Shown in pieces: positions 46,501-54,956 of a DNA stretch of 64,000 nt (position 1 is the stretch's first letter; every line of letters begins with the position of its first letter). The position numbers and the translations under genes are program-made. The stretch comes from Alterileibacterium massiliense (lineage in GTDB: Bacteria; Bacillota; Clostridia; Peptostreptococcales; Anaerovoracaceae). The notes below the pieces were generated by a model that was not told the DNA's origin, did not search any database, and saw only the letters and a list, made by a program, of their open reading frames with translations. The DNA lies in assembly GCF_900104645.1 (NCBI RefSeq), contig NZ_FNWE01000002.1:883289-947288 (forward strand). Direction: 5' to 3'.

Positions 46501-47927
46501 TTGATGCGGTAACAACTGATGAAATTGAAGAATTATTAGAGTATAACAACAAATTATATACAGTATTAAAAATTGATGAGGGTTCTAACCTAGGAGCTAT
46601 AAAAATTAGGCTTAGATCGTTAAAAGCAGCCCTTGATGAGAGAAGCAAAACTGAAATTAAGCCTCTTGGTGTCAATAAGCCATATGAAAGAATTAAGTTC
46701 ACTAAAAAAATGAAACTAGACGGTTATACTTTGTTAATTCCACAGATGTCACCCATACACTTTCAATATTTAGAGCCTATTTTAAATCACCTTGGTTATA
46801 ACGCTGTAATGCTACCGCCAGTGACAAAGAATTCAGAAGAAGAGGGGCTTAAATATATTAATAATGATGCTTGTTATCCTACAATTGTAACCCTAGGTCA
46901 GATTATATCGTCATTAAAATCGGGCAAATATGATTTGAATAAGGTAGGTGTCTTTATGTCGCAAACGGGTGGAGGATGCAGGGCTTCTAATTATGTTGCT
47001 CTATTAAGAAAAGCTTTGATAGATCTTAATATGCCTCAAATACCTGTAATATCTTTTAATATGGCTGGACTTGAATCAAATAAGGGATTCCGCATTTCTA
47101 TGAAAATGCTTTTATCCTTTGTAATTGCTACTATGTATGGAGATTTAATGATGAAATGCTTATATCATGTAAGACCATATGAAAAAATAAAAGGTTCAAG
47201 TAATAAGATAATGGATAAATGGTTTGATAAAATTATATCAAACTGTATCAATTTGAAAACAAATCAGTTTAAGAAGAATATTAGTGAGATTGTCAAGGAC
47301 TTTGATAAACTTCCAATTGATGAAAACATGGTTAAACCTAAGGTTGGAATAGTTGGAGAAATTCTAGTTAAGTATCATCCAAATGCTAATAATAACCTTG
47401 TAGAATTAATAGAGGAAGAAGGCGGTGAGGCAGTAGTACCAAGCCTTATAGACTTTTTTGAGTATGGAATGTATAGTAAAAAATTTAATTATAAACATCT
47501 ATCTGGAAAGATGAATGATATGATGATAAATAATACTGCACTTAGTATAATTGAGCATTATAGGGATATGGTTAGAGAAGTTTTGCGAAATTCATCTCGA
47601 TTTACACCTGATACAACAATTGAAAAAACAGCTAAAAATGCATCAAAAATACTTAGCATAGGCAATCAATGCGGAGAAGGCTGGCTTTTAACTGGAGAAA
47701 TGGTTGACCTTATAGATGAAGGAGTCAAAAATATTCTCTGCCTTCAGCCATTTGCGTGTTTACCAAACCATGTCGTAGGAAAAGGCATGATTAAGGCTAT
47801 AAGAAATTATGATAAGGATTCTAATATAGTAGCTATAGATTATGACCCTGGTGCATCTAATGTAAACCAGCTTAATAGGATAAAGATGATGATGGCTACA
47901 GCTTTTAAAAACATTTATAGGAATTAA
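43596..47927 (+). CDS. Giant 2-hydroxyacyl-CoA dehydratase activase-related protein
   Basis: The 1443-residue protein joins two BadF/BadG/HgdC-type ATPase domains to a long C-terminal region. Domain one (1-270) opens GIDVGSTTVKLILL and has NGSCAGGTG and SRCGVF. Domain two (about 310-590) opens GIDAGSTTTKAGLI and has ACSSGCG and TRCTVF; the Cys residues match the [4Fe-4S] ligands of archerases. A Cys cluster (RCGKCGNNC, about 606-614) and a DUF2229/HgdB-like region follow. Single-domain relatives drive electrons into 2-hydroxyacyl-CoA or benzoyl-CoA enzymes with ATP. The job of this stand-alone multi-domain class is not established, and no dehydratase gene is adjacent. It is monocistronic, behind rnpB. 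Confidence 0.9.
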   Translation: MKLGIDVGSTTVKLILLGSNDEIIYSRYERHNSDVFQKVRELLFELIKEMGDLSIKAIITGSGGLSLAKILNLKFEQEVISCTEAVSKIIPETDVSIELGGEDAKITYYNPSIEQRMNGSCAGGTGAFIDQMAVLLNTDASGLNEAAKSYNIIYPIASRCGVFAKTDIQPLINDGAKTSDIAISIFQAVVNQLISGLACGHPIKGNVAFLGGPLTYLSELRKRFIETLKLPEENVIFPENSKYFVAIGAALLSENEDNTNISDLISKIDNSDSKDISSTKYIDPLFDDENHLESFRKRHDKYKVKRNDLSMAKGPLFLGIDAGSTTTKAGLINSENELLYEYYENNNGEPLEVVKKILLDIYKKIPNDAFIARSVVTGYGENLIKAAIKMDDGIIETMAHYKAAEEFLPGVSFILDIGGQDMKCMKIKNGAVSSIMLNEACSSGCGSFIETYAKSVNMSVPEFANLALTAENPVDLGTRCTVFMNSKVKQAQKEGAKIGDISAGLSLSVIKNALYKVIKLRNPDETGDKVVVQGGTFLNEAVLRSIEIILGKEVIRPDVSGLMGAYGAAIIAHEQYEEKIKEDANLSSSLLPKDKIDNFKITTSNKRCGKCGNNCLLTITEFGDGSRYVTGNRCERGAGEIAKQNDNPDLYKTKFKLLFNRPSLEDDAAYRGIIGIPRVLNMYEDYPFWHTFFSRLGFKVVLSQVSSKDIYELGMDSISSDTACYPAKLVHGHIKWLVMHNIKRIFYPCINHEINEDPSAPNHYNCPIVATYPEVIDKNMADFFNDNDVEFYHPFLPYDSDSRLNEELYKFFNGKRDVDIEARANINNLYNFDNKNINYSLFKLGINRRDIAEAIDEGRIEYKKFKRSLIKETDFALDYMKKHNKKGIILSGRPYHIDPHVNHGINNIITQLDMVVLTEDGVSDRIIEERPLRVLDQWVYHSRLYKAALFAGQRQDLDIVQLNSFGCGVDAVTTDEIEELLEYNNKLYTVLKIDEGSNLGAIKIRLRSLKAALDERSKTEIKPLGVNKPYERIKFTKKMKLDGYTLLIPQMSPIHFQYLEPILNHLGYNAVMLPPVTKNSEEEGLKYINNDACYPTIVTLGQIISSLKSGKYDLNKVGVFMSQTGGGCRASNYVALLRKALIDLNMPQIPVISFNMAGLESNKGFRISMKMLLSFVIATMYGDLMMKCLYHVRPYEKIKGSSNKIMDKWFDKIISNCINLKTNQFKKNISEIVKDFDKLPIDENMVKPKVGIVGEILVKYHPNANNNLVELIEEEGGEAVVPSLIDFFEYGMYSKKFNYKHLSGKMNDMMINNTALSIIEHYRDMVREVLRNSSRFTPDTTIEKTAKNASKILSIGNQCGEGWLLTGEMVDLIDEGVKNILCLQPFACLPNHVVGKGMIKAIRNYDKDSNIVAIDYDPGASNVNQLNRIKMMMATAFKNIYRN

Positions 47928-48014
47928 AGCAAGCTTATTAAGGTGTGATTTAAAATAAGTAATTTAAAATAAAATAAAGGGAATATAGAGAATATAATGG
48001 TAGAAGAGAGACAT

Positions 48015-48048
48015 AACTATTCCTAAAATCACAATTTTGGGAATAGTT
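48015..48048. terminator. Stem-loop between the convergent activase and VTT-protein genes
   Basis: Fifteen-base arms (AACTATTCC... at 48015-48029 with ...GGAATAGTT at 48034-48048) pair with one G-T wobble over a 4-base loop. T-runs on either side are weak, so this may be a terminator or a 3'-end stabilising hairpin for both genes. Confidence 0.6.
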
Positions 48049-48049
48049 A

Positions 48050-48949
48050 TTATTCCTTTTTATCATTCATATCAATTTTCCTATTTTTATTCTCTATATC
48101 AATTTCTATCTTTCTCTTTTTCTCTCTGCGTTCCTTATTTATATTTTTAATCTTAAGTCTATATTCACGATCTAGTTCTTCCATTCGATCGCCTTTTTCT
48201 TCAACGCTATCAATCCATTCTGCAATTTCTTTTCTTCTATAAATTGAAACTCCAAATATTAAAATAGCTATTACGGATACTATTGCTAACCCTTCATAAT
48301 TATGTGTCTTAGAAAAATATCCTAGCAAAAGACTTCCTGCTACACCTGGGATTCTTCCAAGTGTAGATAAATATATAAATGGTCTTAATTTTATCTCTGA
48401 TATACCTGCTATATAGCTCACACTATCCTTTGGTATACCTGGTATAAGATATAAAATAAATATAATTAGATAAGATTTTCGATTATTTAATTTTTTGGAA
48501 TATTCATTAATCTTATCTTTACCAAAAATAATTCGCATGGCACTTCTTCCAAGAAATGATGCTAGCATATATGTTATTATAGTTCCTAAAATAGCACCTG
48601 TGAGAGTTATTAAAAGTCCTCCCCAGAATCCAAAAGTATAACTTGCAGCTATTTGTATAGGTTGACCTGGTATAATAGATATGATTATCTGGGTTATCTG
48701 CGTTAAGATAAGGACTATAAAAGCTTCAAATTTATTATTTGAAAATGATGTCAAAAGATGCCTTAAAGACTTGGTATTAAAGAAAATATCCCTATAAAAA
48801 ATAATAATTATAAGTGGCAAACCAATTATAATAAAAAGAAAAGCCATTAGCTTAGCAATAATGATAAACTTTTCTTTTCTTGTTAAATCAGCTGTATTAG
48901 TCTTGATATTATTAATTATATTAAATCGCTTTTTTTTATTTTTAAGCAT
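48050..48949 (-). CDS. TVP38/TMEM64 (VTT-domain) membrane protein
   Basis: The 299-residue protein has about five or six membrane segments with the VTT/SNARE-associated core: IIPGQPIQIAASYTFGFWGG near residues 93-112, GAILGTIITYMLASFLGR, and YLIPGIPKDSVSYIAGIS near 165-182. Relatives (DedA, YdjX, YdjZ) are linked to membrane-lipid scrambling and homeostasis, but this member's role is unknown. The ends are unusual: a basic N-terminus before the first helix and a highly charged, coiled-coil-like C-terminal tail of about 55 residues. It is the last gene of the long minus-strand block, 94 bases after the YnbB-like gene. Confidence 0.88.
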   Translation of the reverse strand: MLKNKKKRFNIINNIKTNTADLTRKEKFIIIAKLMAFLFIIIGLPLIIIIFYRDIFFNTKSLRHLLTSFSNNKFEAFIVLILTQITQIIISIIPGQPIQIAASYTFGFWGGLLITLTGAILGTIITYMLASFLGRSAMRIIFGKDKINEYSKKLNNRKSYLIIFILYLIPGIPKDSVSYIAGISEIKLRPFIYLSTLGRIPGVAGSLLLGYFSKTHNYEGLAIVSVIAILIFGVSIYRRKEIAEWIDSVEEKGDRMEELDREYRLKIKNINKERREKKRKIEIDIENKNRKIDMNDKKE

Positions 48950-49043
48950 CTATAAATCCTATCCCAGTAATTTTATCTATAAATTATATTTCAGTAATTT
49001 TTAAATAAAAATTTTTTGATATTATTAATAATTTTTAATTAGT

Positions 49044-50450
49044 TTACGATAATGATGTATCGTCAATTAAGCCTTTTTTTACAAGTAAATCCAGACTTTT
49101 TATAACTCCATATTTTGAATGTTCATATGTTAAACCGCCTTGAAAATAAGCGATATAAGGCTCTCGCATAGGTGCATCTGCACTTAGTTCAATTGATGAT
49201 CCCTGTACGAAATTACCTGCTGCCATGACTACCTTATCATCATACCCTGGCATTTCCCATGGTATCGGTGTTACATAAGAATCAATCGGTGATGCAGCTT
49301 GTATTGACTGACAAAAAGTTACCATTTTTTCGGGATCATTAAATTTGATAGCTTGCACAATATCATTTCGCTTTGCTTTTACAGGTGGACATACCATAAA
49401 TCCAAGCTTATCATAAACAAGGCCACATAATAAGGCACCTTTAGCAGCTGAATTAACAACCTTTGGAGCTATAAAAAGGCCTTGCAATATAGTTCTATTT
49501 TGACCAAAGGTTAATCCACACTCATCGCCTATCCCAGGGCAGGTAAGCCTGTAAGATGCTAGTTTTACCAGTTCTTCTCTTCCTGCAATATATCCTCCGC
49601 TAAGTGCAAAACCACCGCCCGGATTTTTAATAAGTGACCCTGCAATTATATCTACCCCTATATCTGTAGGCTCTATAGAATCAATAAATTCTCCATAGCA
49701 ATTATCTACAAAAATAATTATATTGGGATTGATTGATTTAATTAAGGTTGATGCTTCTTTTACCTCAGATATGCTTATAGCTGAACGCCAAGCATACCCA
49801 GTTGACCTCTGTAATGCTATAACCTTTGTTTTATCGCTTATCATTTCTTTTAATAAATCTAAGTCTATGTGTCCATCTTTTTTTAATGGAACGGACTTAA
49901 ATTTAATACCATAGTCTAGAAGAGTTCCCTTGTTATAAATTTTATCTTCATTGTTTTTGGCATCTTTATATTCAAAATTTGAAGAATTATTTACCTGTTT
50001 TTTACCTGATAAGTGTTTACTGCTTGCTGTTGAACTAATGCTTCCTGACATAGTTCCTATAACCGTCTTTAATGTGTCATAAGGCTCCCCTGTCGCATAT
50101 ATTAACTCATCACCTGCTCTTAAAAGTCCAAATAATACTGTTGAAATTGCATGGGTGCCATTTACAATTCCAGTTCTAACTAGGGCAGTATCTGTATTAA
50201 AAATAGAGGCATATACTCTCTCTACTGCATCTCTTCCTGAATCATCATAACCATATCCTGTATTCCAAGAAAAATGAGAGTCATTAATATGATTTTCCTG
50301 AAAAGCAGATAAAACTTTAAGCTGGTTTATAGAACATATTTCATCTAGATAATTAAATTCTTCTGAGAGCTCATTTTCACTATTTTGAATAAAATCATAT
50401 ACTTTTGGATTTATTTCAAATTTATCTAATAAAAAATCTTTATAAATCAA
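49044..50450 (-). CDS. YnbB-like PLP enzyme (methionine gamma-lyase/aluminium-resistance family)
   Basis: The 468-residue protein belongs to the PLP-dependent Met_gamma_lyase family, which includes Bacillus YnbB. FVDNCYGEF carries the cofactor Asp and GSLIKNPGGGFAL the PLP Lys. The reaction of this group is not firmly assigned. About 40 extra residues (roughly 125-165; rich in Ser, Asn and Lys) interrupt the segment after GTMSGS that is continuous in relatives. Translation begins at TTG (50450) inside the overlap TTGA with the recombinase stop, behind a GGAAG site. The place after mutSL-miaA matches the Bacillus order, but hfq is absent. Confidence 0.88.
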   Translation of the reverse strand: MIYKDFLLDKFEINPKVYDFIQNSENELSEEFNYLDEICSINQLKVLSAFQENHINDSHFSWNTGYGYDDSGRDAVERVYASIFNTDTALVRTGIVNGTHAISTVLFGLLRAGDELIYATGEPYDTLKTVIGTMSGSISSTASSKHLSGKKQVNNSSNFEYKDAKNNEDKIYNKGTLLDYGIKFKSVPLKKDGHIDLDLLKEMISDKTKVIALQRSTGYAWRSAISISEVKEASTLIKSINPNIIIFVDNCYGEFIDSIEPTDIGVDIIAGSLIKNPGGGFALSGGYIAGREELVKLASYRLTCPGIGDECGLTFGQNRTILQGLFIAPKVVNSAAKGALLCGLVYDKLGFMVCPPVKAKRNDIVQAIKFNDPEKMVTFCQSIQAASPIDSYVTPIPWEMPGYDDKVVMAAGNFVQGSSIELSADAPMREPYIAYFQGGLTYEHSKYGVIKSLDLLVKKGLIDDTSLS

Positions 50451-51580
50451 TTATCTTCCTTTCTTTCAAGCTCCCATTCCATATCATTTACAAGGTCCCT
50501 CTTAACATTTATCTTGTGCGAAGCATAGAGCTGGGTAGTAGTAACCTGCTCGTGGTCAAGAAGTGCTTGAACATCATAAATAGAATTACCCCTGCCGATA
50601 AGACTTGTAGCTGCAGTTGCTCTTAATTTATGTGGGCTATATCCATCTTTACGACTAGTACTAAGTGCAATCGATGTATATTTTTTTACAAGATCTCTTA
50701 TCGCTCTTGAAGTAATTCTTTTTCCCTGTAATGACAAGAAAAGTGCTTCTTCATCGCTAGCTTCAGGATTTCTTTCGTTGTCAATATAGTCCTTTACAAC
50801 AATTTCAACGCTTCTATTTATTGGCATCGTTGACTCTTTTCCTCTTTTTCTATATATCTTAAAGTCACCTCTTGAAAAATTAAAACTGCTAATATTCAGT
50901 TGCTCAAGTTCCGACAATCTAAGACCATATGTTAAAAAAAGAACAAGAATTGCCTTATCACGAAGTTTTGTTTTTTCCCAATATTTTTTTTCATGTTCAG
51001 TCAGATGAGAACCGGTAGTAACAGCATCTAGCATTATCATCACTTCATCGTCTTGAAGTGCTTTTATTTCTTTTTCGCCTGGTTTTGGAACTCTTATCGG
51101 GTCAAATCCATCAGTTATATTTTCCTTAATTAAACCGTCCCTATAGAGCTGTTTAAATAAAACACTTATGGAGCTTTTTTTCCTTGCAAGTGTTTTATTT
51201 GAGTTTTCATAAACAACTATGCTATCACCCTCATCAACTGTATATTTTCTGCAGTAATCAATAAAGAGATTGATGTCTGAAGCTCTAATATTATCAATTT
51301 CAGAAACCGTTATATCCTTTGCACTTTGTGCTTTTGTCAAATCAGTTTCACTTATAAGATAATTAAAGAAAAATCTTACATCTCTTAAATAAGCAAGTCT
51401 ACTCATAGGAAGAATATTTCCCTTTAAATAAACGAAATACTGACGAAGAAATCTTGGAAGTTCTTCTTCTATCTTCTCACATTCAAGATAAATTTGATTC
51501 TCTTTCTCAACTATATTGTCAGGCTTATCGCTTTTATTATGAATCCTATATTCTTTTTTTGTTATCTTAGTTTTACCCAT
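50447..51580 (-). CDS. Tyrosine recombinase, XerS/XerC-like
   Basis: The 377-residue integrase has an N-terminal SAM-like core-binding domain (about 35-165) and a C-terminal catalytic domain. The catalytic Arg is in YGLRLSELEQL, the Lys in RKRGKES, His-x-x-Arg in PHKLRATAATSLI, the second His in LLDHEQVTTTQ and the Tyr in QLYASH. All five key positions are filled. The size and extended linker resemble the stand-alone XerS of streptococci more than XerC or XerD. No phage genes surround it and it sits inside a housekeeping operon, so chromosome dimer resolution is the likeliest job. No dif-like site was recognised next to it. Confidence 0.88.
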   Translation of the reverse strand: MGKTKITKKEYRIHNKSDKPDNIVEKENQIYLECEKIEEELPRFLRQYFVYLKGNILPMSRLAYLRDVRFFFNYLISETDLTKAQSAKDITVSEIDNIRASDINLFIDYCRKYTVDEGDSIVVYENSNKTLARKKSSISVLFKQLYRDGLIKENITDGFDPIRVPKPGEKEIKALQDDEVMIMLDAVTTGSHLTEHEKKYWEKTKLRDKAILVLFLTYGLRLSELEQLNISSFNFSRGDFKIYRKRGKESTMPINRSVEIVVKDYIDNERNPEASDEEALFLSLQGKRITSRAIRDLVKKYTSIALSTSRKDGYSPHKLRATAATSLIGRGNSIYDVQALLDHEQVTTTQLYASHKINVKRDLVNDMEWELERKEDN

Positions 51581-51593
51581 TTATTACTCGATT

Positions 51594-53030
51594 TTAATTA
51601 TTTGCTTTTTCAATTATTGATAGCACAATACCGCTTAATCTATCGCCTTTATTTATCTCTATCCACTTAATGTCATCATATCTTTTAAGCCAAGTTAACT
51701 GTCTTTTAGCATAATGCCTAGTATTTTTCATCACATCCGTAATAGCTTCCTTTAATGTAATTTCTTTTTCAAGATACGAATAAATCTCTTTATATCCAAT
51801 CGCTTTCATCGCTGATGAATTCTCAGGAATACCCATTTCTTTTAATTTTTTAACCTCATCAATAAGACCATTTTTTGCGAGTTTTAGCGTCCTTTTATTA
51901 ATTCTCTCATATAGCCAATCTCTATCCATTGTAAGTCCAAAGAGCTTAAAATCGTACTTATTATTTGGCTTGCACTTGTTTATCGGTTCAATATTACTTC
52001 CTAATTCATAAGCCTCAATCGCTCTGATTATTTTACGAGTATTATTAGGATGTATCCTTTCTGCTGTCTTTTTATCAACAGATGACAAATACTCATGTAG
52101 ATATTTTGAACCATTTTCGCTCGCTAATTTTTCAAGTTCTTCCCTCCTCTTTTTATCAGGAGATACTACTGCAAAATCCATATCATATAAAATAGAATTA
52201 AGATATAAACCTGTGCCACCACATATAATTGGAGTCTTTCCTCTATTTATAATTTCATCTATGGTATCAAGTGCCATTCTTTGATATTCGGCTACAGTAA
52301 GTGGAATTCTTGGGTCTTGAAAATCATATAGGTGATGTGGAACCTTATTCATTTCTTCTTTTGTTGGCTTTGCACTACCTATATCAAGATATTTATATAT
52401 TTGAACCGAATCACAGTTAACTATCTCGCCATCTATTTGTCTAGCAAGCATAGCTCCTATTGAACTCTTCCCTACTGCTGTTGGTCCAGATATAATATAT
52501 ACTACTGGCTTAACCTTTGGTGAATTTGAATTTATCGCATCTATGGCATCTGAAGAATCTTCTTTAATTTCTATATTAAGTTTTTCAGCATTTTCTTTCT
52601 TTTTTTCTTCTAAATTCTTAAGGGCCTTTTCCCTCTTTTTCTGAATTAGAGCCTTACGAATAAGTTCAAGCCTTTCATTTTGCTCCTTTTTTCTCTTAAT
52701 TCTTTGCATTTCAAGCTCATGTTGCTTTTCTTTAAAAGCTATATCCTTTTGCCTCTTTAAGTCTTCTATATCTTCTTTTAATTGTATTTTTGCCTCTATT
52801 TTCTCAGCAATTTCTTCCTTTTCATTTAATTTATTTTCAAGTTCATCTCTATGCTTTATAATTTCATCATCTAGATTATTTGCCTCTATATCTTTTCTTA
52901 GTTTTAATTCAGCTATTGCAACATTTTTAAGAGCATTTTGTTTCTCTTTAAGGCTATCCCTTTTATTTTTTATTTCTTGAATACGCTGTAGAAGTTCTTC
53001 TTTTGATAAATAATTGTTATCTTTGCTCAT
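51594..53030 (-). CDS. miaA: tRNA dimethylallyltransferase MiaA with N-terminal coiled-coil extension
   Basis: MiaA prenylates A37 of tRNAs that read UNN codons, the substrate later methylthiolated by MiaB. Residues 173-478 are a complete MiaA of the normal ~306 residues: P-loop SGPTAVGKSS (181-190), DSVQIYKYLDIGSAKPT, GGTGLYLNSILYDMDF and the C-terminal TRHYAKRQLTWL. Residues 1-172 are an added Lys/Glu-rich helix that is strongly coiled-coil (heptads from about 10 to 150), plus an acidic spacer. The ATG at 53030 has an AGAGGAC ribosome site, and no Met lies between about residue 108 and the P-loop. The extension is therefore genuine rather than a start error. It follows mutL by 9 bases. Confidence 0.94.
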   Translation of the reverse strand: MSKDNNYLSKEELLQRIQEIKNKRDSLKEKQNALKNVAIAELKLRKDIEANNLDDEIIKHRDELENKLNEKEEIAEKIEAKIQLKEDIEDLKRQKDIAFKEKQHELEMQRIKRKKEQNERLELIRKALIQKKREKALKNLEEKKKENAEKLNIEIKEDSSDAIDAINSNSPKVKPVVYIISGPTAVGKSSIGAMLARQIDGEIVNCDSVQIYKYLDIGSAKPTKEEMNKVPHHLYDFQDPRIPLTVAEYQRMALDTIDEIINRGKTPIICGGTGLYLNSILYDMDFAVVSPDKKRREELEKLASENGSKYLHEYLSSVDKKTAERIHPNNTRKIIRAIEAYELGSNIEPINKCKPNNKYDFKLFGLTMDRDWLYERINKRTLKLAKNGLIDEVKKLKEMGIPENSSAMKAIGYKEIYSYLEKEITLKEAITDVMKNTRHYAKRQLTWLKRYDDIKWIEINKGDRLSGIVLSIIEKANN

Positions 53031-53039
53031 TTCTGTCCT

Positions 53040-54917
53040 CTACTTTCTCTTAAATATCTTTTCTACATCATTTTTGTTAATTTTTATCATCGTCGGTCTG
53101 CCATGTGGACAGCTAAATGGATTGTCGCATTTACTCATATCATCAATTAGTTCCTGCATTTCCATTATACTTAGTTTATCTCCGCCTTTAACCGATTTTT
53201 TGCAAGATTTCATAATAAGCTTATCAATAACCCTGCTGTTTAAAAAATTAAGGTTTTCATACCTATTTAGAAATTCTTCGTCAAGCTCATCTATAAAAGT
53301 TTGAACAAATAGTCTTGCTTCTTCTATATTCATATATTTAGGTATGCCTCTAAATATAAATGTTCTATCTCCAAAGTCATCAAAATCAAAGCCAAGTTTT
53401 TTTAGAATTTTAGACCAAATGTCTTCTCTTTCATATATTGAACTAGATACTTCAATTGAAAAAGGAGTTAAAATGCTCTGAGGTGATTGTGTTTTTTTAT
53501 TATATGCTTCTACCAATCTCTCATAATTAATTCGTTCATGAGCTGCGTGTTGGTCTATAATATATAGATTATCACCTGCGTTAGTTATTATATATGTTTT
53601 AAATATATATCCTGCAATCTTCAAATCATTAAAATCAAGAGAATTGAACGAATTATTTAAGTCTTTTTTTATTTGGATAATATTATCAATGTTGTTATTA
53701 TCATCATTAATATTATCAATATTATTTATATTATCTATAACTTCTTCTTGCTTATAGAATATATTTATATCTTCTTTTAATTCTTCTAAATCTTTCCTTC
53801 CTTCTTCCCTTAGTGATACCTTCCTTTTTTCTTTCAGATAATTTTTAATATCAAGCTGATAATCTAAGGTCTTACCTTCTTCTTTTTCATTTACTTTTTT
53901 ATCATATATAGAAATTTTTGGAATTGATTTTTCAGCTTTCATTGAGCTAGAAATAGCCTTAGAAAGTACATATATAATATCATTTTCATTTATAAATTTA
54001 ATTTCTTTTTTACTTGGGTGAATATTTATATCGATCAAGCCTGCCGAAATATTTATAAATAATATTGTTACAGGAAAGCCTTTAAAAACCCTATCTCCAT
54101 ATCCATTATCTATTCCCTTATCTATTATTTTACTTGATACGATTCTTCCATTGACAAAGGTTATTTGAGATTTCCTTGTTTTTTTTGTGCTCATTGGGTC
54201 ACTAATATACCCATTAATACTGATATTTGATAAGTAATCATGAAAATCCACTTTAATCATATCTTTATAATCTTTAAATGGATATATATTTTCAATTGTA
54301 TTTTTTAAATTCGAATCACCAGCTGTATTAAAAATATCCCTTCCATTATTTATCAGTCTAAATTTTATATTTGAATAATATAGTGCTATTTTTTCTAAAA
54401 AATCAATTATCGCAGCTGCTTCAGCACCATCTGATTTCATAAACTTTCTTCTTGCTGGCGTATTATAGAAAATATCTTGAACGATTATACTTGTACCTTT
54501 ATTAATACCTATTGAGTCATGATATATTTCTTTACCAGCATGGAGTATTAGTTTTGTGCCCAAAATTTCATCATTTGTTTTAGTTAAAATTGTCAGCCTT
54601 GAAATTGCAGCAATACTGGTTAAAGCTTCCCCCCTAAAACCTAAGGTGTGGATATTATTTAGATCATCTAAAGAACTTATCTTTCCCGTTGCGTGTCTAT
54701 AAAAAGCTATACTGACCTCATCTTGGGGAATTCCATCGCCATTGTCGGTTATTCTTATAAATGATTTACCGCCATTTTTTATCTCTATTGTAATTTGACT
54801 CGCATTTGCATCTATTGAATTTTCTACTAGCTCTTTTACTATTGAAACAGGTCTTTCTATTACTTCTCCTGCAGCAATCTTATCTGCAATATTCTTATCT
54901 AAAATATTAATGGTCAT
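53040..54917 (-). CDS. mutL: DNA mismatch repair protein MutL
   Basis: MutL links MutS mismatch recognition to strand incision. The 625-residue protein has the GHKL ATPase domain (1-330: ENSIDANAS, DNGDGIP, TLGFRGEALTSI) and a linker. The C-terminal dimerisation/endonuclease domain carries the metal motif DQHAAHERINYE plus SCKKSVK and CPHGRPT. It is therefore a nicking MutL, as expected where MutH is absent. The linker (about 395-415) is a run of Asn, Asp and Ile from imperfect AT repeats (about 53685-53745). It lies between mutS and miaA, the usual order. Confidence 0.96.
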   Translation of the reverse strand: MTINILDKNIADKIAAGEVIERPVSIVKELVENSIDANASQITIEIKNGGKSFIRITDNGDGIPQDEVSIAFYRHATGKISSLDDLNNIHTLGFRGEALTSIAAISRLTILTKTNDEILGTKLILHAGKEIYHDSIGINKGTSIIVQDIFYNTPARRKFMKSDGAEAAAIIDFLEKIALYYSNIKFRLINNGRDIFNTAGDSNLKNTIENIYPFKDYKDMIKVDFHDYLSNISINGYISDPMSTKKTRKSQITFVNGRIVSSKIIDKGIDNGYGDRVFKGFPVTILFINISAGLIDINIHPSKKEIKFINENDIIYVLSKAISSSMKAEKSIPKISIYDKKVNEKEEGKTLDYQLDIKNYLKEKRKVSLREEGRKDLEELKEDINIFYKQEEVIDNINNIDNINDDNNNIDNIIQIKKDLNNSFNSLDFNDLKIAGYIFKTYIITNAGDNLYIIDQHAAHERINYERLVEAYNKKTQSPQSILTPFSIEVSSSIYEREDIWSKILKKLGFDFDDFGDRTFIFRGIPKYMNIEEARLFVQTFIDELDEEFLNRYENLNFLNSRVIDKLIMKSCKKSVKGGDKLSIMEMQELIDDMSKCDNPFSCPHGRPTMIKINKNDVEKIFKRK

Positions 54918-54956
54918 TTTCGCTATATTATATTTCCCCCATATTTTTCATATGAT

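Noticed and set aside
50447-51580. Prophage or integrative element integrase
   Set aside because: No phage, relaxase or attachment-site repeats surround it, its composition matches neighbours, and it sits tightly within a housekeeping operon.
53685-53745. CRISPR-like array in an AT-repeat region
   Set aside because: The repeats are short, imperfect, have no unique spacers and encode the MutL linker in frame.
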